Assembly (NCBI GenBank): GCA_046262435.1
Contig: JBHEMT010000097.1
Span: 1-8,810 of the forward strand
DNA: 8,810 nt
DNA from: JBHEMT01 sp046262435
Lineage (GTDB): Bacteria; Chloroflexota; Dormibacteria; Aeolococcales; Aeolococcaceae
Direction: 5' to 3'
Both the position numbers and the translations under genes were made by a program. This document shows positions 1 through 5,881 of this stretch, piece after piece. The notes under the pieces were generated by a model. The model did no database searches and was not told the DNA's origin. It saw only the letters and a list, made by a program, of their open reading frames with translations. How positions within the stretch are numbered: position 1 is the stretch's first letter; each line of letters opens with the position of its first letter.

Positions 1-693
1 CGATTCCTCGACGCCGAGCTGCTCCTCCAGGCCACGGTCGAGAGCCCCGCTGAGTGCCTGCTTGATCATCCCCACGGCGGCTGGGCCGCGAGCCAGCCGC
101 TCCGCCAGGGCCGTGGTGACGTTGACCAGCTCCTCATCGGGAACCACCCGGTTGACCAGCCCCCAGCGCTCGGCCTGGTCGGCATCAAGCTCGTCGCCGA
201 GCAGGGACATCTCCATGGCCCGAGCAGCGCCGATCAGGCGGGGCAGAAAGTAGGTACCGCCCGCGTCGGGAACTAGCCCGATGCGCACAAAGGCCTGGAT
301 GAACCGAGCCGATGTGGCGGCCACCCGGAGGTCGGCAGCCATGGCCAGGGAGAGGCCGGCGCCGGCCGCCGCACCACGGATGGCGGCGATGATCGGTTTG
401 GGCAGGGCGCGCATCCCCGTGATCGTGGGCATGTAGTGCTCGTGTAGGTAGTCGCCGACGTCGAAGGCCGAGTCGGTCACCTCGGAGCGGAGGTCGGCGC
501 CCGCGCTGAAGGCGCGGCCCGCGCCGGTGAGCACGACCACCCGAGCCGCGTCGTCCTCGCCCGCTTTCTTCAATGTGGCGGTGAGCAGGTCGAGAAGCTC
601 GCCGGTGAGGCTGTTGAGCCGGCGAGGGCGGTTGAGAGTGAGGGTGAGGACGCCGCCATCGCGGTTGCTGAGCAGGGGAGAGTCGTCGGTCAT
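1..693 (-). CDS. Enoyl-CoA hydratase/isomerase (crotonase family), 3' end cut by window edge
   Basis: The frame is open from an ATG at 693 to the window edge, giving 231 residues; a typical crotonase has about 260, so roughly 25-35 C-terminal residues lie outside. Crotonase-fold enzymes hydrate or isomerise enoyl-CoA thioesters, usually in fatty-acid or aromatic-acid degradation in the cytoplasm. Visible landmarks are the N-terminal strand motif with LNRP then LNSLT (residues 20-30), AFSAGADL (61-68), and the oxyanion-hole/CoA segment GAAAGAGLSLAMAADLR (107-123). These are followed by FVRIGLVPDAGGT (135-147). The GLVPD aspartate (D143), with no glutamate there, resembles isomerase-type members such as PaaG, so isomerase or ring-epoxide isomerase activity is possible; the substrate cannot be read from sequence. 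No clear Shine-Dalgarno is seen. It lies 42 nt downstream of the DUF971 gene on the same strand, so the two are probably co-transcribed. Confidence 0.93.
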   Translation of the reverse strand, partial: MTDDSPLLSNRDGGVLTLTLNRPRRLNSLTGELLDLLTATLKKAGEDDAARVVVLTGAGRAFSAGADLRSEVTDSAFDVGDYLHEHYMPTITGMRALPKPIIAAIRGAAAGAGLSLAMAADLRVAATSARFIQAFVRIGLVPDAGGTYFLPRLIGAARAMEMSLLGDELDADQAERWGLVNRVVPDEELVNVTTALAERLARGPAAVGMIKQALSGALDRGLEEQLGVEES

Positions 694-735
694 CTGCGGA
701 TCACACCACACCGGGCACCGCGCCGGGCGGCGGCC

Positions 736-1080
736 TCAGACGGCGGGCGCAATGCCCTGACCGTCGCCGAGCGCGCGCAACCGGGGATAGGTGTAGATCC
801 CGGTGTTGTGCCCATCGGCCCACACGAGGTTGAGGCCGTAGGAGCCGACCAGGGAGATGTCGGCAAGCTCGTCCTCGCCGGGGCGGAGTCGCGGGTTGGT
901 GGCGAAACGACCGGAGAAGTTGAGCTCGCCGGCGCAGGCGGCGCAGGGACAGTTGCGCCGCAGGAAGCCGAAGGGGATGCGCTGGATCACCCCGTCGGTC
1001 CACTCGACCAGCAGGGCCCGAGCCTCCTCGTCATAGTCGAAGCGCGCCGGCTGCAGCGCGCTGAGGTTGGTTCCGGCCAC
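736..1080 (-). CDS. DUF971 / gamma-butyrobetaine hydroxylase N-terminal-like domain protein
   Basis: A 114-residue protein starting at GTG. It matches the DUF971 (GBBH-like N) pattern: a WTDG strand turn at 27-30, LRRNCPCAACAGE at 40-52, a VGSYGLNLVWADGHNTGIYTY stretch around 78-98, and LR at the end. In the eukaryotic enzyme gamma-butyrobetaine hydroxylase this domain binds structural zinc through three cysteines and one histidine. Here C44, C46, C49 and H91 stand in the equivalent places, so a metal site is likely. Stand-alone bacterial copies have no settled function; in some genomes the domain is linked to Mrp/ApbC-type Fe-S carrier ATPases (family knowledge). There is no hydroxylase domain, so no carnitine-synthesis activity is implied. 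The start is GTG 1080 with no Shine-Dalgarno, but with TATGCT six bases upstream, which suggests a leaderless mRNA. Together with the downstream crotonase gene it probably forms a two-gene operon. Confidence 0.88.
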   Translation of the reverse strand: MAGTNLSALQPARFDYDEEARALLVEWTDGVIQRIPFGFLRRNCPCAACAGELNFSGRFATNPRLRPGEDELADISLVGSYGLNLVWADGHNTGIYTYPRLRALGDGQGIAPAV

Positions 1081-1306
1081 CGCGGCAGCATAGGCACCCC
1101 GCTCGGGGCCGGGTTCTCAGGAACCTCACAGGCGCGACCCAGGTGCGCTCTCAGGGTTGCCCGGCAGACTCTGGCACGTGAATCTCGATCCCCTCGTCGA
1201 CTGCTGTGAGCACCTCTGGTTGCGGCTGACCCTCCGTGGACTCCCCGCACTACCACACCCCGGCCTGCGGCCCGCGACGGACCCGACCCACGAGCGGTGG
1301 GGCAGG
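1081..1306. other. Divergent intergenic region between the DUF971 gene and the htrA-like gene
   Basis: These 226 bp must hold promoters for both flanking genes. An inverted repeat, GGTTC (1112-1116) and GAACC (1121-1125) with a 4-nt centre, lies about 30 bp upstream of the DUF971 start and could be a small operator. The plus-strand protease frame stays open back to an ATG at 1157, but that N-terminal extension looks non-coding. I see no convincing -35/-10 pair for the protease gene and no small gene in this stretch. Confidence 0.5.
1087..1092 (-). promoter_or_regulatory. Candidate -10 box giving a leaderless mRNA for the DUF971 gene
   Basis: Reading the minus strand, TATGCT (1092 to 1087) is followed by six bases and then GTG at 1080. 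Transcription normally begins about seven bases after the -10 box, which would place the first transcribed base on the start codon itself. No ribosome-binding sequence precedes the GTG. No good -35 box is seen 16-18 bases further up, which weakens the call. Confidence 0.4.
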
Positions 1307-2422
1307 ATGGTGGGCATGGCTTCCCTGCTTCGGCGCTCCCGGGCCGGGCTGAGCCTGGCAGCCACGGCGGTGGTTCTTGCCGGGTGCAGCGCGGTGACCA
1401 GTTCGACTCAGTCGACCAGCCCATCCGGATCGGCCGCGGGCAGCGCTCAGCAAACCGCGTCCGCCCATGCCGTCTCCTCCCATCCTGCATCCGGGCCGCC
1501 CGGTGGGCAGGCTGCGGCGAATATTCCCGGGGCCACCCTTCAGGAGAGCTACGTTCAGGTCTACAAGAAGGTGCGCCTTCAGGTCGTCCAGATCCAGACC
1601 GACCAGGGGCTGGGCTCGGGGATCGTCTTCGACACCCACGGCGACATCGTCACCAACGCCCACGTCGTCGAGCAGGCGTCCACCTTCAAGGTGACCTTCG
1701 CTGACGGCAAGACCCGCGCCGCCACCCTGGTGGGCAGTTTCTTCGCCGGCGACGTCGCGGTGATCCACGTCGACGGTCTGAGCGTGGCCCCGGCAACCTT
1801 CGCCGACTCCACCAAGCTCGAGGTGGGCGACATCGTCATGGCGGTCGGCAACCCACTGGGTCTCAGCTCCTCGGTGACCAGTGGGATCGTCAGCGCCGTC
1901 GGCCGGACCCGGCCCGAGGGCAATGGCAACACGCTGCCCGACCTGATCCAGACCAGTGCGCCGATCAACCCCGGCAACAGCGGGGGCGCGTTGGTCGACC
2001 TCAACGGCAATGTGGTGGGCATTCCCACCCTGGCCGCCAGCGATCCTCAGCTCGGCGGCGCCGCCGGAGGAATCGGCTTCGCCATCCCGAGCAACACGGC
2101 GCGCGATGTCGCCTCGCAGCTGATCAGCACCGGCCGGGTGACCCAATCGCACCGGGCCTTCCTGGGCATCCGCGGCGCCGGTGCCTCGGACGGGTCCGGG
2201 GTGATCATCGGCCAGGTCGAGGCCGGAGGTCCGGCGGCGAAGGCGGGCCTGAGCGCGGGCGACCTGCTGACCGCGGTGAACGGCCAGACTGTCGACTCCA
2301 CCGACAAGCTCAACGAGCTACTCGCCGCGCTCAAGCCGGGCGACCGCGCGACGCTCAGCGTCACCCGGGCCGATGGGTCGACCACCACGCTCCAGGTGAC
2401 GCTGGGCCAGCTGCCCGGCTGA
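1307..2422 (+). CDS. HtrA/DegP-like trypsin-fold serine protease with one PDZ domain, predicted lipoprotein
   Basis: From ATG 1307 the protein has 371 residues. The N-terminus has RR, a hydrophobic stretch and the lipobox LAGC (24-27), so it is probably exported, lipidated on C27 and anchored outside the membrane. A Ser/Thr/Gly/Ala/Pro-rich linker (28-75) follows. The protease domain carries the full catalytic triad: H119 in TNAHVVE, D149 in GDVAVI, and S225 in NPGNSGGAL. A C-terminal PDZ domain spans about 268-365 (AFLGIRG start, GGPAAKAGLSAGDLL ligand-groove helix, VNG). Such enzymes degrade or process misfolded envelope proteins. The frame could start at ATG 1157, but the signal peptide fits only ATG 1307 or ATG 1316; GGTGGGG just before 1307 is a modest ribosome-binding site. 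It stands alone on the plus strand, convergent with the SCP2 gene. Confidence 0.92.
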   Translation: MVGMASLLRRSRAGLSLAATAVVLAGCSAVTSSTQSTSPSGSAAGSAQQTASAHAVSSHPASGPPGGQAAANIPGATLQESYVQVYKKVRLQVVQIQTDQGLGSGIVFDTHGDIVTNAHVVEQASTFKVTFADGKTRAATLVGSFFAGDVAVIHVDGLSVAPATFADSTKLEVGDIVMAVGNPLGLSSSVTSGIVSAVGRTRPEGNGNTLPDLIQTSAPINPGNSGGALVDLNGNVVGIPTLAASDPQLGGAAGGIGFAIPSNTARDVASQLISTGRVTQSHRAFLGIRGAGASDGSGVIIGQVEAGGPAAKAGLSAGDLLTAVNGQTVDSTDKLNELLAALKPGDRATLSVTRADGSTTTLQVTLGQLPG

Positions 2423-2423
2423 G

Positions 2424-2496
2424 AGACGGTCCTGCGCGCCGGCAGGGAGGCAGCCGCGCGCCGCCTCCCCGCCGGATCGCTAGCGGAGGACCGTCT
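2424..2496. terminator. Large hairpin between convergent htrA-like and SCP2 genes
   Basis: AGACGGTCCT (2424-2433) pairs perfectly with AGGACCGTCT (2487-2496). Inside it, 2439-2451 pairs with 2463-2475 over 13 bp with a single mismatch (A2444/C2470), which becomes a G-U pair in the minus-strand transcript. The loop is 11 nt (2452-2462). GCG 2434-2436 can add pairs with 2478-2480. The right arm overlaps the last codons of the SCP2 gene. Neither side has a U-tract, so this is a bidirectional structure of non-canonical terminator or mRNA-end-protecting type rather than a textbook intrinsic terminator. Confidence 0.6.
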
Positions 2497-2803
2497 GCAG
2501 CTTCATGGCCAGGCCCATGTCGCCCTTGATCTTGATCTTGCCGCTCATGAAGGCCATGGTCCCGTCGAGCTTCCCGGTGGCGAGGTCGACGAAGTCGTCG
2601 TCCTTCATGTCGATGGTGCACTTCGGGCTGTCGATGGCCCCTGGGCCCGCCTCACCCTTCCCGTCGGCAAGCGTGATGTGGTACTCGCCACCCTGCTCGC
2701 CGCTGAGGTTGAACAGGTAGGTGGCATTGGTGCCCGCCGCGCGCTGCGGGTCGGACTCGAGCCGGCTGTTGATCTCTGTGAAAACTTCGCTGGGGGTGGG
2801 CAC
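2480..2803 (-). CDS. SCP2 sterol-binding domain protein
   Basis: A 107-residue protein consisting of essentially one SCP-2 domain. SCP-2 domains form a hydrophobic pocket that carries lipids, fatty acyl-CoA or sterols; small bacterial stand-alone versions are cytoplasmic and their ligands are usually unknown. Visible family marks are TYLFNLSGEQGGEYHITLADG (28-48), a central TIDMKDDDFVDLATGKLDG segment (63-81), and the closing FMSGKIKIKGDMGLAMKL (85-102), which matches the GKLKVKGD consensus near the C-terminus. The GTG start at 2803 is set by a strong Shine-Dalgarno GGAGGA (2813 to 2808) four bases upstream. It diverges from nfeD-like, and its stop region forms one arm of the hairpin shared with the htrA-like gene. 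The neighbouring crotonase hints at lipid/acyl-CoA metabolism, but they are not in the same unit. Confidence 0.92.
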   Translation of the reverse strand: MPTPSEVFTEINSRLESDPQRAAGTNATYLFNLSGEQGGEYHITLADGKGEAGPGAIDSPKCTIDMKDDDFVDLATGKLDGTMAFMSGKIKIKGDMGLAMKLQTVLR

Positions 2804-2941
2804 GCGATCCTCCGATACGGCGGGTTTGCCCCGCGGGGTGCAATGGCGGGCGACAGTCTACGGTGCGGTTCCCGTCTCGGTCTCCGTCCGGGATAGCCGC
2901 GTCGTGGGAGACCCGGCCGGCGAGGAATAGACTGCCCTGAG
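2804..2941. promoter_or_regulatory. Divergent promoter region of the SCP2 gene and the nfeD-like gene
   Basis: Both directions carry the same candidate -10 box, TAGACT. On the minus strand it lies at 2860-2855 and would give the SCP2 mRNA a leader of about 45 nt. On the plus strand it lies at 2928-2933, eight bases before the nfeD-like ATG. A perfect 7-bp inverted repeat, GGTCTCC (2879-2885) and GGAGACC (2907-2913), lies between the two boxes. A short hairpin, TTGC/GCAA around CCC-GCG-GGG (2826-2843), lies in the putative SCP2 leader. No clear -35 boxes are visible, so the promoter assignments are tentative. Confidence 0.42.
2928..2933 (+). promoter_or_regulatory. Candidate -10 box giving a near-leaderless nfeD-like mRNA
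   Basis: TAGACT ends eight bases before the ATG at 2942, so transcription would begin at or within two bases of the start codon. No ribosome-binding sequence is present at a usable distance (GAGGAA is about 15 nt away). No recognisable -35 box is seen. Confidence 0.4.
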
Positions 2942-3400
2942 ATGGTTGTGGTCTGGCTCGTGGCTGCGGTTGCTCTCCTCGTTGCCGAGGTCATGACCAC
3001 CGCGTTCTTCGCGCTCTTCCTCGCGGCAGGGGCCGCCGTAGCGGCGGTGGTGGGGGCGATCACGGCCAACATCGCGCTCGAGGTCGTGGCCTTCGCCGCG
3101 GTCTCCGTGGGTGGTGTTGCCGCCGGCCGGGCTCCGCTGATGCGGATGGTCCATCCCCATGGCCATCTGCCCCTGCTCCCGGGCGTCGGCCAGTTGGTTG
3201 GGCAGGTCGCCATCGCAGCCGATGCGATCGGTGACGAACATCATCCGGGCCACGCGCTGCTCGCCGGCGAGCGCTGGCTCGCGGTCACCGACATGCCCGA
3301 GCCGCTCCCCGCTCGTCAGGAGGTGGTTGTGGTGGCTGTGCGCGGCACCACCCTGCTGGTTCGCCCCACCCATCCGCTGCCCGCGCTGAGCGGCAGCTGA
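2942..3400 (+). CDS. NfeD-like membrane protein with C-terminal OB-fold
   Basis: A 152-residue short NfeD-type protein. Residues 2-18, 22-40 and 43-61 are hydrophobic and can form two or three membrane segments. The rest resembles the soluble NfeD OB-fold: GQVAIAAD (87-94), GHALLAGERWLAV (103-115) and EVVVVAVRGTTLLVRP (127-142). NfeD proteins are genetically and physically linked to SPFH/stomatin-type proteins in membrane microdomains, and the next gene, 44 nt downstream, is exactly such a protein. Two histidine-rich spots (HPHGH 71-75, EHHPGH 99-104) are uncommon and might bind metal, which is only an inference. The ATG at 2942 has no Shine-Dalgarno and may be read from a leaderless mRNA. 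This copy lacks the N-terminal ClpP-like protease domain of long NfeD proteins. Confidence 0.85.
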   Translation: MVVVWLVAAVALLVAEVMTTAFFALFLAAGAAVAAVVGAITANIALEVVAFAAVSVGGVAAGRAPLMRMVHPHGHLPLLPGVGQLVGQVAIAADAIGDEHHPGHALLAGERWLAVTDMPEPLPARQEVVVVAVRGTTLLVRPTHPLPALSGS

Positions 3401-3444
3401 CCGCACGCGTCACCCGGCGCGCGCACGACACCGCAAGGAGACCC

Positions 3445-4401
3445 ATGGACCCCACCGGCATCGTGGTCGCAATCTTCCTCCTCATCCTGGTGCTACTGGT
3501 CATCACCGTGGTTGCCAAGACCGTGCGCGTGGTGCAGCAGGGCTACATGGGCATCGTCACGCGGTTCGGCCAGTACAGCCGTGAGGCCCCTCCGGGAATC
3601 AACTTCATCACTCCCTTCGTCGATCGTCTTGTCCTCGTCGACGTACGCGAGTTTCCCCGTACCGGTGACCGCCAGGAGGTGATCACCCGGGACAACGTCG
3701 CGGTTGCAGTCAACGCCACCATCTTCAGCCAGGTGGTCGATCCGCGGGCTGCCTTGTTCGCCATCCAGAACTACAACGTGGCCATCGACCAGCAGGCGCG
3801 TACCACCCTGCGCAACGCCTTCGGCAACGTGTCGCTGGACCAGGCGCTGTCGGAGCGGGAGCGGATCAACGCCAGCATGCAGGAGCAGATGGAGAGCGTC
3901 ACCGACAAGTGGGGGGTGCGGATCAACCGCATCGAGATCGTTGACATCACCCCGCCGGCGCAGATCCTCCAGGCTCTGGCACTGCAGAAGCAGGCGGACC
4001 AGGAGGCTCGGGCGCGCATCCTCCAGTCGCAGGGTCAGCAGTCGGCTGCGGTGAACATTGCCGACGGCCAGCGCCAAGCGGCAATCAAGGAAGCGGAGGG
4101 GCAGAAGGAGTCGGCCATCCTGCGCGCCGAGGGCCAGCGGCAGGCGGCAATCCTCGAGGCGCAGGGCCGCGCCCAGGCGATTGAAACCGTCTACTCAGCG
4201 ATCAAGGCCGCCGCGCCCGACCCCGCCCTCGTCGCCATCCTTCAGCTGGACACGCTGTCGAAGTTCGCCGCCAGCCCCAACGCCAAACTGGTGGTCCCGG
4301 TGGAGACTGCGGGGCTGCTCGGCGCCGCCCAGGCGCTGCGCTCGGTTCTCGGCGAGGGAGCCACGATGGTGCCGCCCCCCGCGCCGCCGGCCGGCGGGTA
4401 G
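3445..4401 (+). CDS. SPFH/band-7 (stomatin/QmcA-like) membrane scaffold protein
   Basis: A 318-residue protein with a strong Shine-Dalgarno AAGGAG (3435-3440) four bases before the ATG. Residues 5-25 form one N-terminal membrane segment. The SPFH/PHB domain runs from about 27 to 190, with VVQQGYMGIVTRFGQY (29-44), PGINFITPFVD (50-60), VITRDNVAVAVNATIF (79-94) and LRNAFGNVSLDQALSERERI (122-141). A long coiled-coil follows (about 172-250), containing four 11-residue repeats of A-E/D-G-Q type (206-249). The C-terminal part (250-305) is the stomatin-like oligomerisation region, and the tail is Pro/Gly-rich. Such proteins assemble ring- or cage-like oligomers that organise membrane domains and often regulate proteases. 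The NfeD-like gene directly upstream is the expected partner. The E. coli comparison would be QmcA rather than HflK/HflC, judging by the single short N-terminal segment. Confidence 0.93.
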   Translation: MDPTGIVVAIFLLILVLLVITVVAKTVRVVQQGYMGIVTRFGQYSREAPPGINFITPFVDRLVLVDVREFPRTGDRQEVITRDNVAVAVNATIFSQVVDPRAALFAIQNYNVAIDQQARTTLRNAFGNVSLDQALSERERINASMQEQMESVTDKWGVRINRIEIVDITPPAQILQALALQKQADQEARARILQSQGQQSAAVNIADGQRQAAIKEAEGQKESAILRAEGQRQAAILEAQGRAQAIETVYSAIKAAAPDPALVAILQLDTLSKFAASPNAKLVVPVETAGLLGAAQALRSVLGEGATMVPPPAPPAGG

Positions 4402-4456
4402 CGAGCGTGGCACGTCGCACCCTCAGCTTCGGTGCGTCGGGCCTGACCGCCTGCCG

Positions 4457-5857
4457 GTGAGCGACCAGCCGGATCTCTTCGCCGCCGACGGTATGGGCGC
4501 CCCGGCCGGCGCGGTGCCCGCGCCCCCTCCGGTAGCCGACGCGGCCTCGGCCGACCTGGCCCGCGCCCCGTTGGCCACCCGCATGCGCCCGCGCACCCTC
4601 GACGAGTACGTCGGCCAGCGCCATGCGGTGGGCACCGGTAGTGTGCTGCGCCGCGCGCTCGACGCGGGCCAGTCGCCGTCGCTGATCCTTTGGGGGCCCC
4701 CGGGCAGTGGCAAGACCACCCTCGCCCGGCTGATCGCCGCGGGTGCCAGCGCTGCGTTTGAGCCGGTCAGCGCCACCTCGGCGGGTGTTGCCGACCTCCG
4801 CAAGGTGGTTGAGCGCGCGGGCATGCGGCGCCGTTCCGGCCAGGACACGCTGCTCTTCATCGACGAGATCCACCGCTTCAACCGCACCCAGCAGGACGCG
4901 GTGCTGCCCCATGTTGAGACCGGGCTGCTTCGCCTGCTCGGGGCGACCACGGAGAACCCCTCGTTCACGGTCAACGCCGCGTTGCTCTCGCGCGCCCGGG
5001 TGGTTCACCTCGACGCGCTCGACGACGCAGACCTCTCGGCGCTGCTGCACCGGGCGCTTGCCGATTCCGAGCGCGGACTGGGCGGCCTCACCGTCCACCT
5101 GAGTGACCAGGCGCGGCGGCGGCTGCTCTCGCTCTCCGGGGGCGACGCGCGGGTGGCGCTCAACGCACTGGAGCTTGCCGCGGGCGTGGCCGCGGGCGAG
5201 GACGGCGCGATCGGAGTCGACCACGTCGACGGCGCGCTGATGTCACCGGCGCTCCTTTACGACCGGGCGGGAGACCAGCACTACTGGGTGGTGTCGGCGC
5301 TGATCAAGTCGGTGCGCGGTAGTGACCCTGACGCTGCCGTGTACTGGCTGGCGCGCATGCTGGAAGCTGGGGAGGACCCGATGTTCGTGGCCCGCCGACT
5401 GGTGATCCTCGCTGCCGAGGACATCGGCCTGGCCGACCCGCAGGCGCTCCCCCTGGCGGTGGCGGCGCAGACGGCGACCCACAGCATCGGCATGCCGGAG
5501 GCACGGCTGGTGCTGAGCGAGGCGGCGATCTACCTGGCGATGGCGCCAAAGAGCAACGCTGCGTACCGCGCCTACGGCGCTGCCGTCGAGGATGTGGGGG
5601 AGACGATGCACCAGCCGGTGCCGCTCCACCTGCGCAACGCCTCAGGGTCGGTGGGCCGCGACATGGGGTTCGGCAGGGGGTATCGCTACGCCCACGACGA
5701 GGCGGACGGGGTGGCGACGCAGCAGCATCTGCCCGACGCGCTGTCCGGACGTCGGTACTACACCCCCAGCGATCGGGGCGCCGAGCAGGGGGTGGCGGAA
5801 CGTCTCAGCGGGCTGCGCCGCCGGCTCGCGGGCGGCGAGGGCGGACCCGCGGAGTAG
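4457..5857 (+). CDS. rarA: RarA/MgsA-type AAA+ ATPase (replication-associated recombination protein A)
   Basis: From GTG 4457 the protein is 466 residues, close to the usual 430-450. RarA is a tetrameric AAA+ ATPase related to clamp-loader subunits and eukaryotic WRNIP1; it acts at stalled replication forks and single-strand gaps. Visible motifs are the N-terminal QPDLF (4-8, typical for the family), LATRMRPRTLDEYVGQ (39-54), Walker A GPPGSGKT (80-87), Walker B LLFIDEIHRFN (132-142), and the sensor region GATTENPSF (162-170). The C-terminal half has the family segment from about 270 on, including DEAD-free LYDRAGDQHYWVVSALIKS-like text, AEDIGLADP and the PVPLHLRN motif. The frame is open back to 4058, inside the SPFH gene, but that stretch is shadow; GTG 4457 is the only start in the 55-nt gap, with ATG 4493 as the alternative. 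No good Shine-Dalgarno is seen. It probably continues the nfeD-SPFH transcript. Confidence 0.95.
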   Translation: MSDQPDLFAADGMGAPAGAVPAPPPVADAASADLARAPLATRMRPRTLDEYVGQRHAVGTGSVLRRALDAGQSPSLILWGPPGSGKTTLARLIAAGASAAFEPVSATSAGVADLRKVVERAGMRRRSGQDTLLFIDEIHRFNRTQQDAVLPHVETGLLRLLGATTENPSFTVNAALLSRARVVHLDALDDADLSALLHRALADSERGLGGLTVHLSDQARRRLLSLSGGDARVALNALELAAGVAAGEDGAIGVDHVDGALMSPALLYDRAGDQHYWVVSALIKSVRGSDPDAAVYWLARMLEAGEDPMFVARRLVILAAEDIGLADPQALPLAVAAQTATHSIGMPEARLVLSEAAIYLAMAPKSNAAYRAYGAAVEDVGETMHQPVPLHLRNASGSVGRDMGFGRGYRYAHDEADGVATQQHLPDALSGRRYYTPSDRGAEQGVAERLSGLRRRLAGGEGGPAE

Positions 5858-5881
5858 CCCGCCGGACATTGGTCAGGCGGG
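5858..5881. terminator. Hairpin between convergent rarA and alpha-galactosidase genes
   Basis: CCCGCC (5858-5863) pairs with GGCGGG (5876-5881). After one G-A mismatch, GAC (5865-5867) pairs with GTC (5872-5874), leaving an ATTG tetraloop. The structure fills the 15-bp gap and the last bases of the minus-strand gene. There is no U-tract on either strand, so termination function is inferred from position. Confidence 0.45.

Noticed and set aside
1176..1181. CACGTG palindrome in the divergent intergenic region as an operator
   Set aside because: A 6-bp palindrome is too short and common to support a site without conservation data.
1157..1306. N-terminal extension of the protease starting at ATG 1157
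   Set aside because: It would bury the lipoprotein signal peptide 50 residues into the protein. A start at 1307 or 1316 gives a proper signal.
1250..2152. 300-residue open frame on the minus strand across the protease gene
   Set aside because: The opposite strand encodes an intact catalytic triad and PDZ domain. The antisense product is a Gly/Asp/His-rich shadow.
4416..4436. Hairpin CGCACC/GGTGCG in the gap before rarA as a terminator or attenuator
   Set aside because: Only 6 bp with a 9-nt loop and no U-tract; expected by chance in such GC-rich sequence.
4058..4456. Upstream extension of rarA overlapping the SPFH gene, or an SPFH-RarA frameshift fusion
   Set aside because: The extension is Arg/Ser/Pro-rich shadow text, no slippery site is seen, and the SPFH gene ends with its own stop and family-typical tail.
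4202..5224. 340-residue open frame on the minus strand, antisense to rarA
   Set aside because: Arg/Gly/Ala-rich text with no domain signature, fully covered by the clearly conserved RarA frame. Long antisense frames are expected at this GC content.
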